From: Pseudomonas sivasensis
Lineage (GTDB): Bacteria; Pseudomonadota; Gammaproteobacteria; Pseudomonadales; Pseudomonadaceae
Direction of reading: 5' to 3'
Assembly (NCBI RefSeq): GCF_013778505.1
Contig: NZ_JAAOWU010000009.1
Span: 164,529 to 228,528 of the forward strand
Length of the DNA stretch: 64,000 nucleotides
Part shown: positions 42,715 through 52,000 of the stretch, one piece after another
How positions within the stretch are numbered: the stretch's first letter is position 1
Layout of the letters: every line of letters starts with the position of its first letter
Notes under the pieces: model-generated
Seen by the model: the letters and a program-made list of their open reading frames with translations, nothing else
Database searches by the model: none
What the model was told of the DNA's origin: nothing
Program-made: the position numbers and the translations under genes

Positions 42715-43313
42715 CCCAGCAGCTCCTCGAATTTCTTCACGGCCGACACGGTGATCAACACCTTGTCGTATGCGATCAGACTAACTGGATCGGAACCTTG
42801 CACGTCACGTACATCAACGTGTGGCAGGTTGCGAGCAGCCAGGTACAGGTTCTGATCAACAGCTTCAGACACGATCAAAACATCGGTCAGGCTCATGTTG
42901 TTCAGTTTGCCCAGCAGATCTTTGGTTTTTGGACTTTCAACAGCGAAGTCCTGAACCACGACCAGACGATCAGTACGCACGAGTTCAGCAAGGATGGAGC
43001 GCAGAGCTGCGCGGTACATCTTCTTGTTGAGCTTCTGAGTGTGATCCTGTGGACGAGCTGCGAAAGTGGTACCGCCGCCACGCCAGATTGGGCTACGGAT
43101 AGTACCGGCACGAGCACGGCCAGTGCCTTTCTGACGCCATGGGCGCTTACCGCCACCACGAACGTCGGAACGGGTCTTTTGCTGCTTGCTACCTTGACGG
43201 CCGCCGGCCATGTAGGCCACGACTGCTTGGTGAACGAGCGTCTCGTTGAATTCGCCGCCAAATGTCAGTTCGGAAACTTCGATCGCTTGAGCGTCATTTA
43301 CATTTAATTGCAT
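42711..43313 (-). CDS. rplD: 50S ribosomal protein L4
   Basis: L4 (200 residues) reaches the exit tunnel with an extended loop, seen here as [20 protein letters not shown] followed by [16 protein letters not shown] (about 47-82). In E. coli L4 also represses its own operon through the S10 leader; here the leader between the promoter at 44417-44445 and rpsJ is only about 60 nt, so that mechanism may be absent. Overlaps rplW by 4 bp; rplC lies 12 bp upstream. Confidence 0.98.
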
Positions 43314-43325
43314 GTCAGCTTCCCC

Positions 43326-43961
43326 TTAACCGCGAGCCTTGGCCGCTGGACGTACAACCAGGTTGCCGCCAGTAGCGCCAGGAACAGCACCCTTGACCAA
43401 CAACAGATTGCGTTCAGCGTCGACGCGCACTACTTCGAGGGACTGCACGGTCACGCGCTCAGCGCCCATATGACCGGACATTTTTTTGCCCTTGAATACA
43501 CGACCAGGAGTCTGGCACTGGCCAATAGAGCCCGGGACGCGGTGGGAGACGGAGTTACCGTGAGTGTTATCTTGACCACGGAAATTCCAACGCTTGATCG
43601 TACCCTGGAAGCCTTTACCTTTGGACTGACCGGTTACATCAACCAGTTGACCAGCGGCAAAGATTTCAGCGTTGATCAGATCGCCAGCCTGGTAGTCGCC
43701 ATCTTCAAGACGGAACTCCATAACAGTGCGACCAGCTGCAACGTTTGCTTTAGCGAAGTGACCTGCTTGAGCAGCAGTCACGCGCGAAGCACGACGCTCG
43801 CCGACAGTGACTTGCACTGCACGATAGCCATCGGTCTCTTCAGTTTTGAACTGGGTGACGCGATTCGGTTCGATCTCAATGACCGTAACCGGAATGGAGA
43901 CACCTTCTTCGGTGAAAATACGGGTCATACCGCATTTACGACCGACTACACCAATAGTCAT
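43326..43961 (-). CDS. rplC: 50S ribosomal protein L3
   Basis: L3 (211 residues) is an assembly initiator near the peptidyl-transferase centre. The start at 43961 gives MTIGVVGRKCGMTRIFTEEG, the family N-terminus; the open frame to 43994 adds 11 residues without support. GNSVSHRVPGSIGQCQTPGR, including the methylated Gln region, is present. It is 81 bp downstream of rpsJ. Confidence 0.97.
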   Translation of the reverse strand: MTIGVVGRKCGMTRIFTEEGVSIPVTVIEIEPNRVTQFKTEETDGYRAVQVTVGERRASRVTAAQAGHFAKANVAAGRTVMEFRLEDGDYQAGDLINAEIFAAGQLVDVTGQSKGKGFQGTIKRWNFRGQDNTHGNSVSHRVPGSIGQCQTPGRVFKGKKMSGHMGAERVTVQSLEVVRVDAERNLLLVKGAVPGATGGNLVVRPAAKARG

Positions 43962-44042
43962 GTTGTAAACCTCATGAGTGTACGGGGCTTTCACCCGCTA
44001 TGGCCGCCCATTTCAGAGCGTTACACGACTAAGACCCAAGTC

Positions 44043-44354
44043 TTAGCCGAGGCTGATCTGAACTTCCACACCGGCCGCCAGATCAAGCTTCATAAGTGCA
44101 TCAACGGTTTTATCCGTTGGCTGGACGATGTCCAGTACGCGCTTATGAGTACGGATCTCGTACTGGTCACGCGCGTCTTTGTTGACGTGCGGGGAGACCA
44201 GAACGGTGAACCGCTCTTTACGGGTAGGCAGTGGAATTGGACCACGCACTTGAGCACCAGTACGTTTCGCGGTTTCCACGATTTCCTGGGTGGATTGGTC
44301 GATCAGGCGATGGTCAAAAGCCTTCAACCTGATACGGATTTGCTGATTTTGCAT
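44043..44354 (-). CDS. rpsJ: 30S ribosomal protein S10
   Basis: S10 (103 residues) is in the head of the small subunit and, as NusE, partners NusB in antitermination of rRNA transcription. [20 protein letters not shown] and [20 protein letters not shown] are diagnostic. First gene of the S10 operon: a near-consensus promoter (44417-44445) lies upstream, behind the tuf terminator, so the operon has its own transcription start. An 81-bp gap separates it from rplC. Confidence 0.98.
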
Positions 44355-44416
44355 TGGATTTCAGACTCCGGCTGCTATTCCCACCGAGCGCAATACGCCC
44401 GTTAAAAGGAGGCGCA

Positions 44417-44445
44417 ATTCTATAGACGGCCCAGATGGGTGTCAA
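44417..44445 (-). promoter_or_regulatory. Sigma-70 promoter of the S10 operon
   Basis: On the minus strand TTGACA (44445-44440), a 17-bp spacer and TAGAAT (44422-44417) form a near-consensus promoter, 63 bp before the rpsJ ATG and just behind the tuf terminator. The downstream sequence TGCGCC after the -10 is GC-rich, as in stringently controlled promoters. Confidence 0.85.
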
Positions 44446-44450
44446 CCCAA

Positions 44451-44479
44451 TAAAAAAGGCCCCCGCTAAGCGGGGGCCT
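44451..44479 (-). terminator. Intrinsic terminator after tuf
   Basis: AGGCCCCCGC-TTA-GCGGGGGCCT, a perfect 10-bp stem on the minus strand, is followed by TTTTT and lies about 35 bp behind the tuf stop. It separates the str operon from the S10 operon. Confidence 0.95.
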
Positions 44480-44513
44480 CCTCAAAACATCAGAGCTATC
44501 TCAGAAGAGATAA

Positions 44514-45707
44514 TTACTCGATGATTTTAGCTACAACACCAGCACCAACGGTACGGCCGCCTTCACGGATTGCGAAGCGCAGACCGTCTTCCATAGCGAT
44601 GGTTTTGATCAGGGTGACAACCATTTTGATGTTGTCGCCTGGCATTACCATTTCTACGCCTTCCGGCAGTTCGCAGTTACCAGTAACGTCGGTAGTACGG
44701 AAGTAGAACTGTGGACGGTAGCCTTTGAAGAACGGAGTGTGACGACCGCCTTCTTCTTTGCTCAGCACGTACACTTCAGCTTCGAACTTGGTGTGCGGCT
44801 TAACCGAACCCGGCTTAACCAGAACCTGGCCACGCTCAACGTCGTCACGCTTGGTACCACGCAGCAGAACGCCGCAGTTCTCGCCCGCACGACCTTCGTC
44901 GAGCAGCTTACGGAACATTTCAACACCGGTGCAGGTGGTGACGGTAGTGTCACGCAGACCAACGATTTCCAGTGGATCTTGAACCTTAACGATACCGCGC
45001 TCGATACGACCAGTCACAACAGTACCACGACCGGAGATCGAGAATACGTCTTCGATTGGCATCAGGAACGGCTTGTCGATAACACGAACTGGATCTGGGA
45101 TGTAGCTGTCCAGAGTCTCAACCAGTTTACGAACGGACGTGGTGCCCATTTCGTTGTCGTCTTTGCCTTCCAGAGCCATACGAGCAGAACCGATGATGAT
45201 CGGAGTGTCGTCACCTGGGAAGTCGTAAGTGCTCAGCAGATCGCGCACTTCCATCTCAACCAGTTCCAGCAGCTCAGCGTCGTCTACCAGGTCAGCCTTG
45301 TTCAGGTAAACCACGATGTACGGAACGCCAACCTGACGGGACAGCAGGATGTGCTCACGAGTTTGCGGCATCGGACCATCAGCGGCCGAGCAAACCAGGA
45401 TTGCACCGTCCATCTGAGCAGCACCGGTGATCATGTTCTTCACATAGTCAGCGTGACCTGGGCAGTCAACGTGAGCGTAGTGACGGATCAGCGAGTTGTA
45501 TTCAACGTGCGCGGTGTTGATGGTGATACCACGAGCTTTTTCTTCTGGTGCGCTGTCGATTTTATCGAAATCAACGATTGCGGAACCGAACACTTCGGAG
45601 CAAACGCGAGTCAGAGCAGCAGTCAGAGTGGTTTTACCGTGGTCAACGTGACCGATGGTGCCAACGTTGACGTGCGGTAGGGAACGATCAAATTTTTCTT
45701 TAGCCAC
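44514..45707 (-). CDS. tuf: Elongation factor Tu
   Basis: EF-Tu (397 residues) is the GTPase delivering aminoacyl-tRNA to the ribosome. The G1 motif GHVDHGKTT (about 18-26), VDCPGHADYVKNM (about 81-93) and NKAD (136-139) are intact. Last gene of the str operon (rpsL-rpsG-fusA-tuf), 30 bp after fusA. It is the only tuf gene in this window; the usual second locus beside tRNA-Thr is empty. Confidence 0.99.
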   Translation of the reverse strand: MAKEKFDRSLPHVNVGTIGHVDHGKTTLTAALTRVCSEVFGSAIVDFDKIDSAPEEKARGITINTAHVEYNSLIRHYAHVDCPGHADYVKNMITGAAQMDGAILVCSAADGPMPQTREHILLSRQVGVPYIVVYLNKADLVDDAELLELVEMEVRDLLSTYDFPGDDTPIIIGSARMALEGKDDNEMGTTSVRKLVETLDSYIPDPVRVIDKPFLMPIEDVFSISGRGTVVTGRIERGIVKVQDPLEIVGLRDTTVTTCTGVEMFRKLLDEGRAGENCGVLLRGTKRDDVERGQVLVKPGSVKPHTKFEAEVYVLSKEEGGRHTPFFKGYRPQFYFRTTDVTGNCELPEGVEMVMPGDNIKMVVTLIKTIAMEDGLRFAIREGGRTVGAGVVAKIIE

Positions 45708-45737
45708 GACAATTAACTCCTTGCCTAAAGGACTGAA

Positions 45738-47843
45738 TCAGCCTTGTTTTTTGGATACAGTTTCAGCGATGTGCGCCGGAGCTGTGTTGTATTTTTTGAA
45801 TTCCATAGAGTAGCTTGCGCGACCCTGGGACATGGAGCGAACGTCGGTCGCATAACCGAACATCTCACCCAACGGAACCTCGGCGCGAATCACTTTGCCG
45901 GAAACCGTGTCTTCCATACCCAAGATCATGCCGCGACGACGGTTAAGGTCGCCCATGACATCACCCATATAGTCTTCAGGTGTAACAACTTCTACCGCCA
46001 TGATTGGCTCAAGCAACTCACCACCGCCCTTTTGGGCCAGTTGCTTGGTTGCCATGGAAGCAGCCACCTTAAACGCCATCTCGTTGGAGTCGACGTCGTG
46101 GTAAGAACCGTCAAAAACGGTTGCTTTCAGGCCGATCAGCGGATAGCCGGCAACAACACCGTTCTTCATCTGCTCTTCGATACCCTTCTGGATAGCAGGG
46201 ATGTATTCCTTAGGAACAACACCACCCACTACTTCGTTCACGAATTGCAGACCTTCCTGACCTTCGTCAGCAGGAGCAAAACGGATCCAGCAGTGACCGA
46301 ACTGACCACGACCGCCGGACTGACGAACGAACTTGCCTTCGATTTCACAGTTTTTCGTGATGCGCTCACGATAGGAAACCTGAGGCTTACCGATGTTGGC
46401 TTCGACGTTAAACTCACGGCGCATCCGGTCAACCAGGATGTCCAGGTGCAGCTCGCCCATGCCAGAGATGATCGTTTGACCAGTCTCTTCATCAGTCTTA
46501 ACGCGGAAAGATGGATCTTCCTGAGCAAGCTTGCCCAAAGCGATACCCATTTTTTCCTGGTCATCCTTGGTCTTAGGCTCTACGGCAACCGAAATAACCG
46601 GCTCCGGGAAATCCATGCGAACCAGGATGATTGGCTTAGCAGCGTCGCACAAAGTCTCACCAGTGGTGACATCCTTCATGCCGATCAGGGCCGCGATGTC
46701 ACCAGCGCGCACTTCCTTGATCTCTTCACGGGCGTTTGCGTGCATTTGCACCATACGACCCACGCGCTCTTTCTTACCTTTAACCGAGTTGATCACACCG
46801 TCGCCGGATGCCAACACGCCCGAGTAAACGCGGACGAAAGTCAAGGTACCCACGAATGGGTCGGTAGCGATCTTGAACGCCAGGGCCGAGAACGGCTCGC
46901 TGTCGTCTGCATGACGCTCCATTTCCTCTTCCTCGTTATCAGGGTTGGTACCCTTGATAGCAGGAATGTCGGTTGGAGCAGGCAGGTAGTCGATCACAGC
47001 ATCGAGAACCAGGGGAACACCCTTGTTCTTGAACGAGGAACCGCAAACAGCCAAGACGATCTCACCAGCGATAGTACGCTGACGCAGAGCGGCCTTGATT
47101 TCCACGTTGGTGAGTTCTTCACCTTCGAGGTACTTGTTCATCAGCTCTTCGCTGGCTTCGGCAGCAGCCTCAACCATGTTGTTGCGCCACTCGTCAGCCA
47201 GCTCCTGCAGTTCAGCAGGGATAGGCTTACGAACAGGAACCATACCTTTGTCGGAATCATTCCAGTAGACCGCTTCCATGTTGATCAGATCGATCTGACC
47301 CTGGAAGTTGTCCTCGGAACCGATAGCCAGCTGGATTGGCACCGGAGTGTGACCCAGACGCTGCTTGATCTGACCGATCACGCGCAGGAAGTTGGCACCA
47401 GCACGGTCCATCTTGTTTACGTAAACAAGACGTGGAACGCCGTATTTGTTGGCTTGACGCCATACGGTTTCCGACTGAGGCTCAACACCCGAAGTACCAC
47501 AGAACACAACGACAGCACCATCGAGTACGCGCAGGGAACGTTCAACTTCAATGGTGAAGTCTACGTGGCCCGGGGTATCGATTACGTTGAAGCGATGCTC
47601 GTCTTTGTACTGCTTCTCAGAACCTTTCCAGAAGGCGGTAATAGCAGCAGAAGTAATGGTAATACCACGCTCCTGCTCCTGAACCATCCAGTCTGTGGTC
47701 GCGGCGCCATCATGCACCTCGCCCATTTTGTGACTTTTGCCGGTGTAAAACAGTACGCGCTCGGTGGTGGTGGTTTTACCAGCATCCACGTGAGCAACGA
47801 TACCGATGTTACGGTAGCGGCTAATCGGAGTAGTACGAGCCAT
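45738..47843 (-). CDS. fusA: Elongation factor G
   Basis: EF-G (701 residues) is the translocation GTPase. AHVDAGKTTTTER (about 17-29) is the P-loop, DTPGHVDFTIEVERSLR (about 87-103) the switch II region and NKMDRAG (about 141) the guanine motif; domain IV with SGGRGQFGHCWI (about 505-516) reaches the decoding centre. The length of 701 and the N-terminus MARTTPISRYRNIGI fit the FusA1 type of pseudomonads. Thirty bp after rpsG and 30 bp before tuf. Confidence 0.99.
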   Translation of the reverse strand: MARTTPISRYRNIGIVAHVDAGKTTTTERVLFYTGKSHKMGEVHDGAATTDWMVQEQERGITITSAAITAFWKGSEKQYKDEHRFNVIDTPGHVDFTIEVERSLRVLDGAVVVFCGTSGVEPQSETVWRQANKYGVPRLVYVNKMDRAGANFLRVIGQIKQRLGHTPVPIQLAIGSEDNFQGQIDLINMEAVYWNDSDKGMVPVRKPIPAELQELADEWRNNMVEAAAEASEELMNKYLEGEELTNVEIKAALRQRTIAGEIVLAVCGSSFKNKGVPLVLDAVIDYLPAPTDIPAIKGTNPDNEEEEMERHADDSEPFSALAFKIATDPFVGTLTFVRVYSGVLASGDGVINSVKGKKERVGRMVQMHANAREEIKEVRAGDIAALIGMKDVTTGETLCDAAKPIILVRMDFPEPVISVAVEPKTKDDQEKMGIALGKLAQEDPSFRVKTDEETGQTIISGMGELHLDILVDRMRREFNVEANIGKPQVSYRERITKNCEIEGKFVRQSGGRGQFGHCWIRFAPADEGQEGLQFVNEVVGGVVPKEYIPAIQKGIEEQMKNGVVAGYPLIGLKATVFDGSYHDVDSNEMAFKVAASMATKQLAQKGGGELLEPIMAVEVVTPEDYMGDVMGDLNRRRGMILGMEDTVSGKVIRAEVPLGEMFGYATDVRSMSQGRASYSMEFKKYNTAPAHIAETVSKKQG

Positions 47844-47873
47844 AAAGCCCTCGCAAAATTAGTGAAGCTAAGA

Positions 47874-48344
47874 TTAGAAGCGGTAGTGCGAGAAAGCTTT
47901 GTTAGCTTCAGCCATACGGTGCACGTCTTCACGCTTCTTAACAGCAGCACCTTTACCTTCAGCAGCGTCCAACAGTTCGCCAGCCAAACGCAGAGCCATA
48001 GACTTCTCGCCACGCTTACGGGCGAAGTCTACCAACCAGCGCATTGCCAGGGCGTTACGACGGGACGGACGAACTTCAACCGGAACCTGATAAGTAGCGC
48101 CGCCTACACGGCGCGACTTCACTTCGACCAGCGGAGCGATGGCGTCGAGAGCTTTCTCGAAGATTTCCAGGGGGTCGCTGTTCTTGCGTTCTTTAACCTT
48201 TTCCAGCGCGCCATAAACGATACGCTCGGCAACGGCTTTCTTGCCGCTTTCCATCACGTGGTTCATGAACTTGGCCAGAATTTGGCTTCCGTATTTTGGA
48301 TCGTCAAGCACTTCGCGCTTGGCTGCTACGCGTCTTCTTGGCAT
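47874..48344 (-). CDS. rpsG: 30S ribosomal protein S7
   Basis: S7 (156 residues) is a primary binder in the small-subunit head and the translational repressor of the str operon in E. coli. [20 protein letters not shown] and [20 protein letters not shown] define it. The 118-bp gap to rpsL is the place where S7 binds in E. coli; I did not find a clear structure there by eye. Confidence 0.98.
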
Positions 48345-48462
48345 GGATAAGCCCTCAAACGGTCTTCAGGTTCGCTCGGAATCAGTGCCCTTTCGGGACG
48401 CCTCCGACCTTACTCTTATCGACTCAGAAAATAAGATGGTTCAGTTTTACAAAAAGCCGCTA

Positions 48463-48834
48463 CTACTTAGGCTTCTTGGTACCGTACTTCGAACGACCCT
48501 GGTTACGACCTTTAACGCCGGAAGTATCCAAGGAGCCGCGTACGGTGTGATAACGAACACCTGGCAAGTCTTTTACACGACCGCCACGAATCAGCACCAC
48601 GCTGTGCTCTTGCAGGTTGTGGCCTTCACCGCCGATGTACGAGGAAACCTCGAAACCGTTGGTCAGACGCACACGGCACACTTTACGCAGTGCCGAGTTA
48701 GGTTTTTTCGGCGTAGTGGTATACACGCGAGTGCATACGCCACGACGTTGCGGGCAGTTCTGCAGCGCAGGCACGTCGGATTTCTCGACGATACGCTTAC
48801 GCGGCTGACGTACCAGCTGGTTGATAGTTGCCAT
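48463..48834 (-). CDS. rpsL: 30S ribosomal protein S12
   Basis: S12 (123 residues) monitors decoding at the A site. Lys43 and Lys88, the residues changed in streptomycin-resistant mutants, are both wild type (TTPKKPNSALRK and RVKDLPGVR). First gene of the str operon, with its own promoter (48927-48955) and an attenuator hairpin between promoter and gene. Confidence 0.99.
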   Translation of the reverse strand: MATINQLVRQPRKRIVEKSDVPALQNCPQRRGVCTRVYTTTPKKPNSALRKVCRVRLTNGFEVSSYIGGEGHNLQEHSVVLIRGGRVKDLPGVRYHTVRGSLDTSGVKGRNQGRSKYGTKKPK

Positions 48835-48877
48835 CTACTAGCTCCACTGTTGTCTTGCGACGCTATTGTCTTGCAAG

Positions 48878-48909
48878 AAAAGCAAAAATGGCAGGAACGA
48901 GTTCCCGCC
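48878..48909 (-). promoter_or_regulatory. rpsL leader attenuator (Pseudomonas rpsL-leader type)
   Basis: On the minus strand GGCGGGAAC-TC-GTTCCTGCC (48909-48890) forms a 9-bp stem with one GU pair, followed by ATTTTTGCTTTT. It lies between the rpsL promoter and the gene, so it acts as a premature terminator. A conserved rpsL leader of this kind has been described in pseudomonads. Confidence 0.8.
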
Positions 48910-48926
48910 AAATTTAGGGGTACAAG

Positions 48927-48955
48927 AGTCTAAAGAGGATCTTGCCCCCAGTCAA
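48927..48955 (-). promoter_or_regulatory. Promoter of the str operon (rpsL)
   Basis: On the minus strand TTGACT (48955-48950), a 17-bp spacer and TAGACT (48932-48927). It lies between rpoC and the attenuator hairpin, about 95 bp before the rpsL ATG. The remaining sequence up to the rpoC stop at 49052 holds GC-rich inverted segments but no clear intrinsic terminator. Confidence 0.78.
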
Positions 48956-49051
48956 GGCAAGGCCCCGACCTCCCCTCTCGTCGAACCGGGGCAAAATTGC
49001 CTCGATCCGACGAATGGGACTGCCAGGGCCCAGACTTATTTATTGCAGAAC

Positions 49052-52000
49052 TCAGTTACCGCTTGAGTTCAGCGCTTCGGTCAGTGCAGCTTCCACTTCA
49101 CTGGCGCTTACGCGCAGCGGCTTGTCAGCATCACGGCGGCGCTTACGCTCGCTGTGGTAAGCCAAACCGGTACCAGCCGGGATCAGACGACCCACGACCA
49201 CGTTTTCTTTCAGGCCGCGCAAGTAATCGCGCTTACCGGTTACCGCTGCTTCGGTCAGTACGCGAGTGGTCTCCTGGAAGGAGGCCGCCGAGATGAACGA
49301 CTCAGTAGACAACGACGCCTTGGTGATACCCAGCAGAACACGAGTGAACTTGGATACGAATTTCTCGTCGCCAGCCAGACGCTCGTTCTCTACCAGTACG
49401 TGAGTCAGTTCCATCTGGTCGCCCTTGATGAAACTGGAATCGCCGGATTCAGCGATTTCAACTTTACGCAGCATCTGACGCAGGATGGTCTCAATGTGCT
49501 TATCGTTGATCTTCACGCCTTGCAGACGATAAACATCCTGAATCTCGTTAACGATGTACTTGGCCAGCGCACTCACACCCAGCAGACGCAGGATGTCGTG
49601 TGGATCGCTCGGGCCGTCGGAGATAACTTCGCCGCGGTTTACCTGTTCGCCTTCGAAGACGTTCAGGTGACGCCACTTCGGAATCAGCTCTTCGTACGGA
49701 TCGCTACCGTCGTTCGGGGTAATAACCAGACGGCGCTTGCCTTTAGTCTCTTTACCGAACGCGATGGTCCCGCTGACTTCAGCCAGAATCGATGCTTCTT
49801 TCGGACGACGAGCTTCGAACAAGTCGGCAACACGCGGCAGACCACCGGTGATGTCACGGGTCTTCGAAGTTTCTTGCGGGATACGAGCGATAACATCACC
49901 GATCGCAATCTTCGCACCATCCGCTACACCGACCAGGGCGTTAGCTGGCAGGAAGTACTGAGCGATTACGTCAGTGCCTGGCAGCAACAAATCCTTGCCG
50001 TTGTCATCGACCATCTTAACGGCAGGACGGATGTCTTTACCGGCAGCTGGACGATCTTTCGCGTCGAGTACTTCAATGTTGGTCATACCGGTCAATTCGT
50101 CAGTCTGACGCTTGATCGTGATGCCTTCTTCCATGCCCACGTAGGTCACGGTACCTTTCATTTCGGTAACGATTGGGTGAGTGTGCGGATCCCACTTGGC
50201 CACGATTGCGCCAGCGTCGACCTTGTCACCTTCTTTAACCGAAATCACAGCACCATACGGCAGCTTGTAACGCTCACGCTCACGACCGTAGTCGTCAGCG
50301 ATTGCCAGCTCACCGGAACGGGATACCGCAACCAGACAACCATCCACTCGCTCAACGTGCTTCAGGTTGTGCAGACGGACAGTACCGCCATTCTTCACCT
50401 GAACGCTGTCAGCTGCGGAGGTCCGGCTTGCCGCACCACCGATGTGGAACGTACGCATGGTCAGCTGGGTACCCGGCTCACCGATGGATTGGGCAGCGAT
50501 AACGCCGACCGCTTCACCGATATTCACCTGGTGACCACGAGCCAAGTCACGGCCATAGCACTTGGCGCAAATACCGTAGCGGGTTTCGCAGCTAATCGGC
50601 GAGCGAACAATCACTTCGTCGATGCTGTTGAGTTCGATGAACTCGACCCACTTCTCATCAACCAGAGTGCCGGCAGGAACGATGATTTCCTCAGTACCTG
50701 GCTTGAACACGTCACGCGCAATAACACGACCCAATACGCGCTCACCCAGCGGCTCTACAACGTCACCGCCTTCAATGTGCGGAGTCATGAGCAGGCCGTG
50801 CTCGGTGCCGCAATCGATCTCGGTTACAACCAGATCTTGTGCAACGTCTACCAGACGACGTGTCAGGTAACCGGAGTTAGCGGTTTTCAACGCGGTATCC
50901 GCCAGACCTTTACGAGCGCCGTGAGTGGAGATGAAGTACTGAAGTACGCTCAAACCTTCACGGAAGTTCGCAGTAATCGGCGTTTCGATGATGGAACCGT
51001 CCGGCTTGGCCATCAGGCCACGCATACCGGCGAGCTGACGGATCTGCGCAGCAGAACCCCGTGCGCCCGAGTCGGCCATCATGTACATCGAGTTGAAGGA
51101 CTCCTGGTCGACTTCGACGCCATGACGGTCGATGACTTTCTCTTTCGAGAGGTTGGCCATCATCGCCTTGGAAACTTCATCGTTCGCCTTGGACCAAAGG
51201 TCGATCACTTTGTTGTACTTCTCGCCCTGTGTTACCAGGCCCGAGGCGTACTGGCTTTCGATCTCTTTCACTTCGTCAGTAGCAGCACTGATGATGCGGG
51301 CTTTTTCATCCGGGATAACAAAGTCGTTAACACCGATGGAAACGCCGGAAATGGTCGAATAAGCAAAACCGGTGTACATCAACTGGTCAGCGAAGATAAC
51401 AGTCTCTTTCAAACCAACCACGCGGTAGCACTGGTTGATCAATTTGGAGATCGCCTTTTTCTTCATCGGCAGGTTGACGACATCGTACGACAGACCTTTT
51501 GGCACAACTTGATACAACAGTGCACGGCCAACAGTAGTGTCGACGATACGAACGTTGCTCACGCTTCCGCCATCACGATCGTTGACGGTTTCGTGGATCC
51601 GCACCTTGACCTTGGCGTGCAATGCGGCTTCGCCGGCACGGAACACACGGTCAACTTCCTGCAAGTCCGCAAATACACGACCTTCGCCTTTGGCGTTGAT
51701 CGCTTCACGCGTCATGTAGTACAGACCCAATACAACGTCCTGCGACGGAACGATGATTGGCTCACCGTTGGCTGGTGACAGAATGTTGTTGGTCGACATC
51801 ATCAACGCACGCGCTTCCAGCTGGGCTTCCAGCGTCAGCGGTACGTGCACGGCCATTTGGTCGCCGTCGAAGTCGGCGTTGTACGCAGCACAGACCAGAG
51901 GGTGCAGCTGAATAGCCTTACCTTCGATCAGTACCGGTTCAAACGCCTGGATACCCAGACGGTGAAGGGTCGGTGCACGGTTGAGGAGGACCGGGTGTTC

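Noticed and set aside
45744..48350. An 868-codon open frame on the plus strand opposite fusA and rpsG
   Set aside because: It is the mirror of highly expressed genes with strong codon bias; the translation has no recognisable domain, and the minus-strand genes are certain.
48345..48462. S7-binding repressor structure between rpsL and rpsG
   Set aside because: The gap has the right place, but no stem comparable to the E. coli site was clear by eye.
49154..51778. An 874-codon open frame opposite rpoC, and a 922-codon one opposite rpoB
   Set aside because: Antisense shadows of rpoC and rpoB; no RBS or family similarity.
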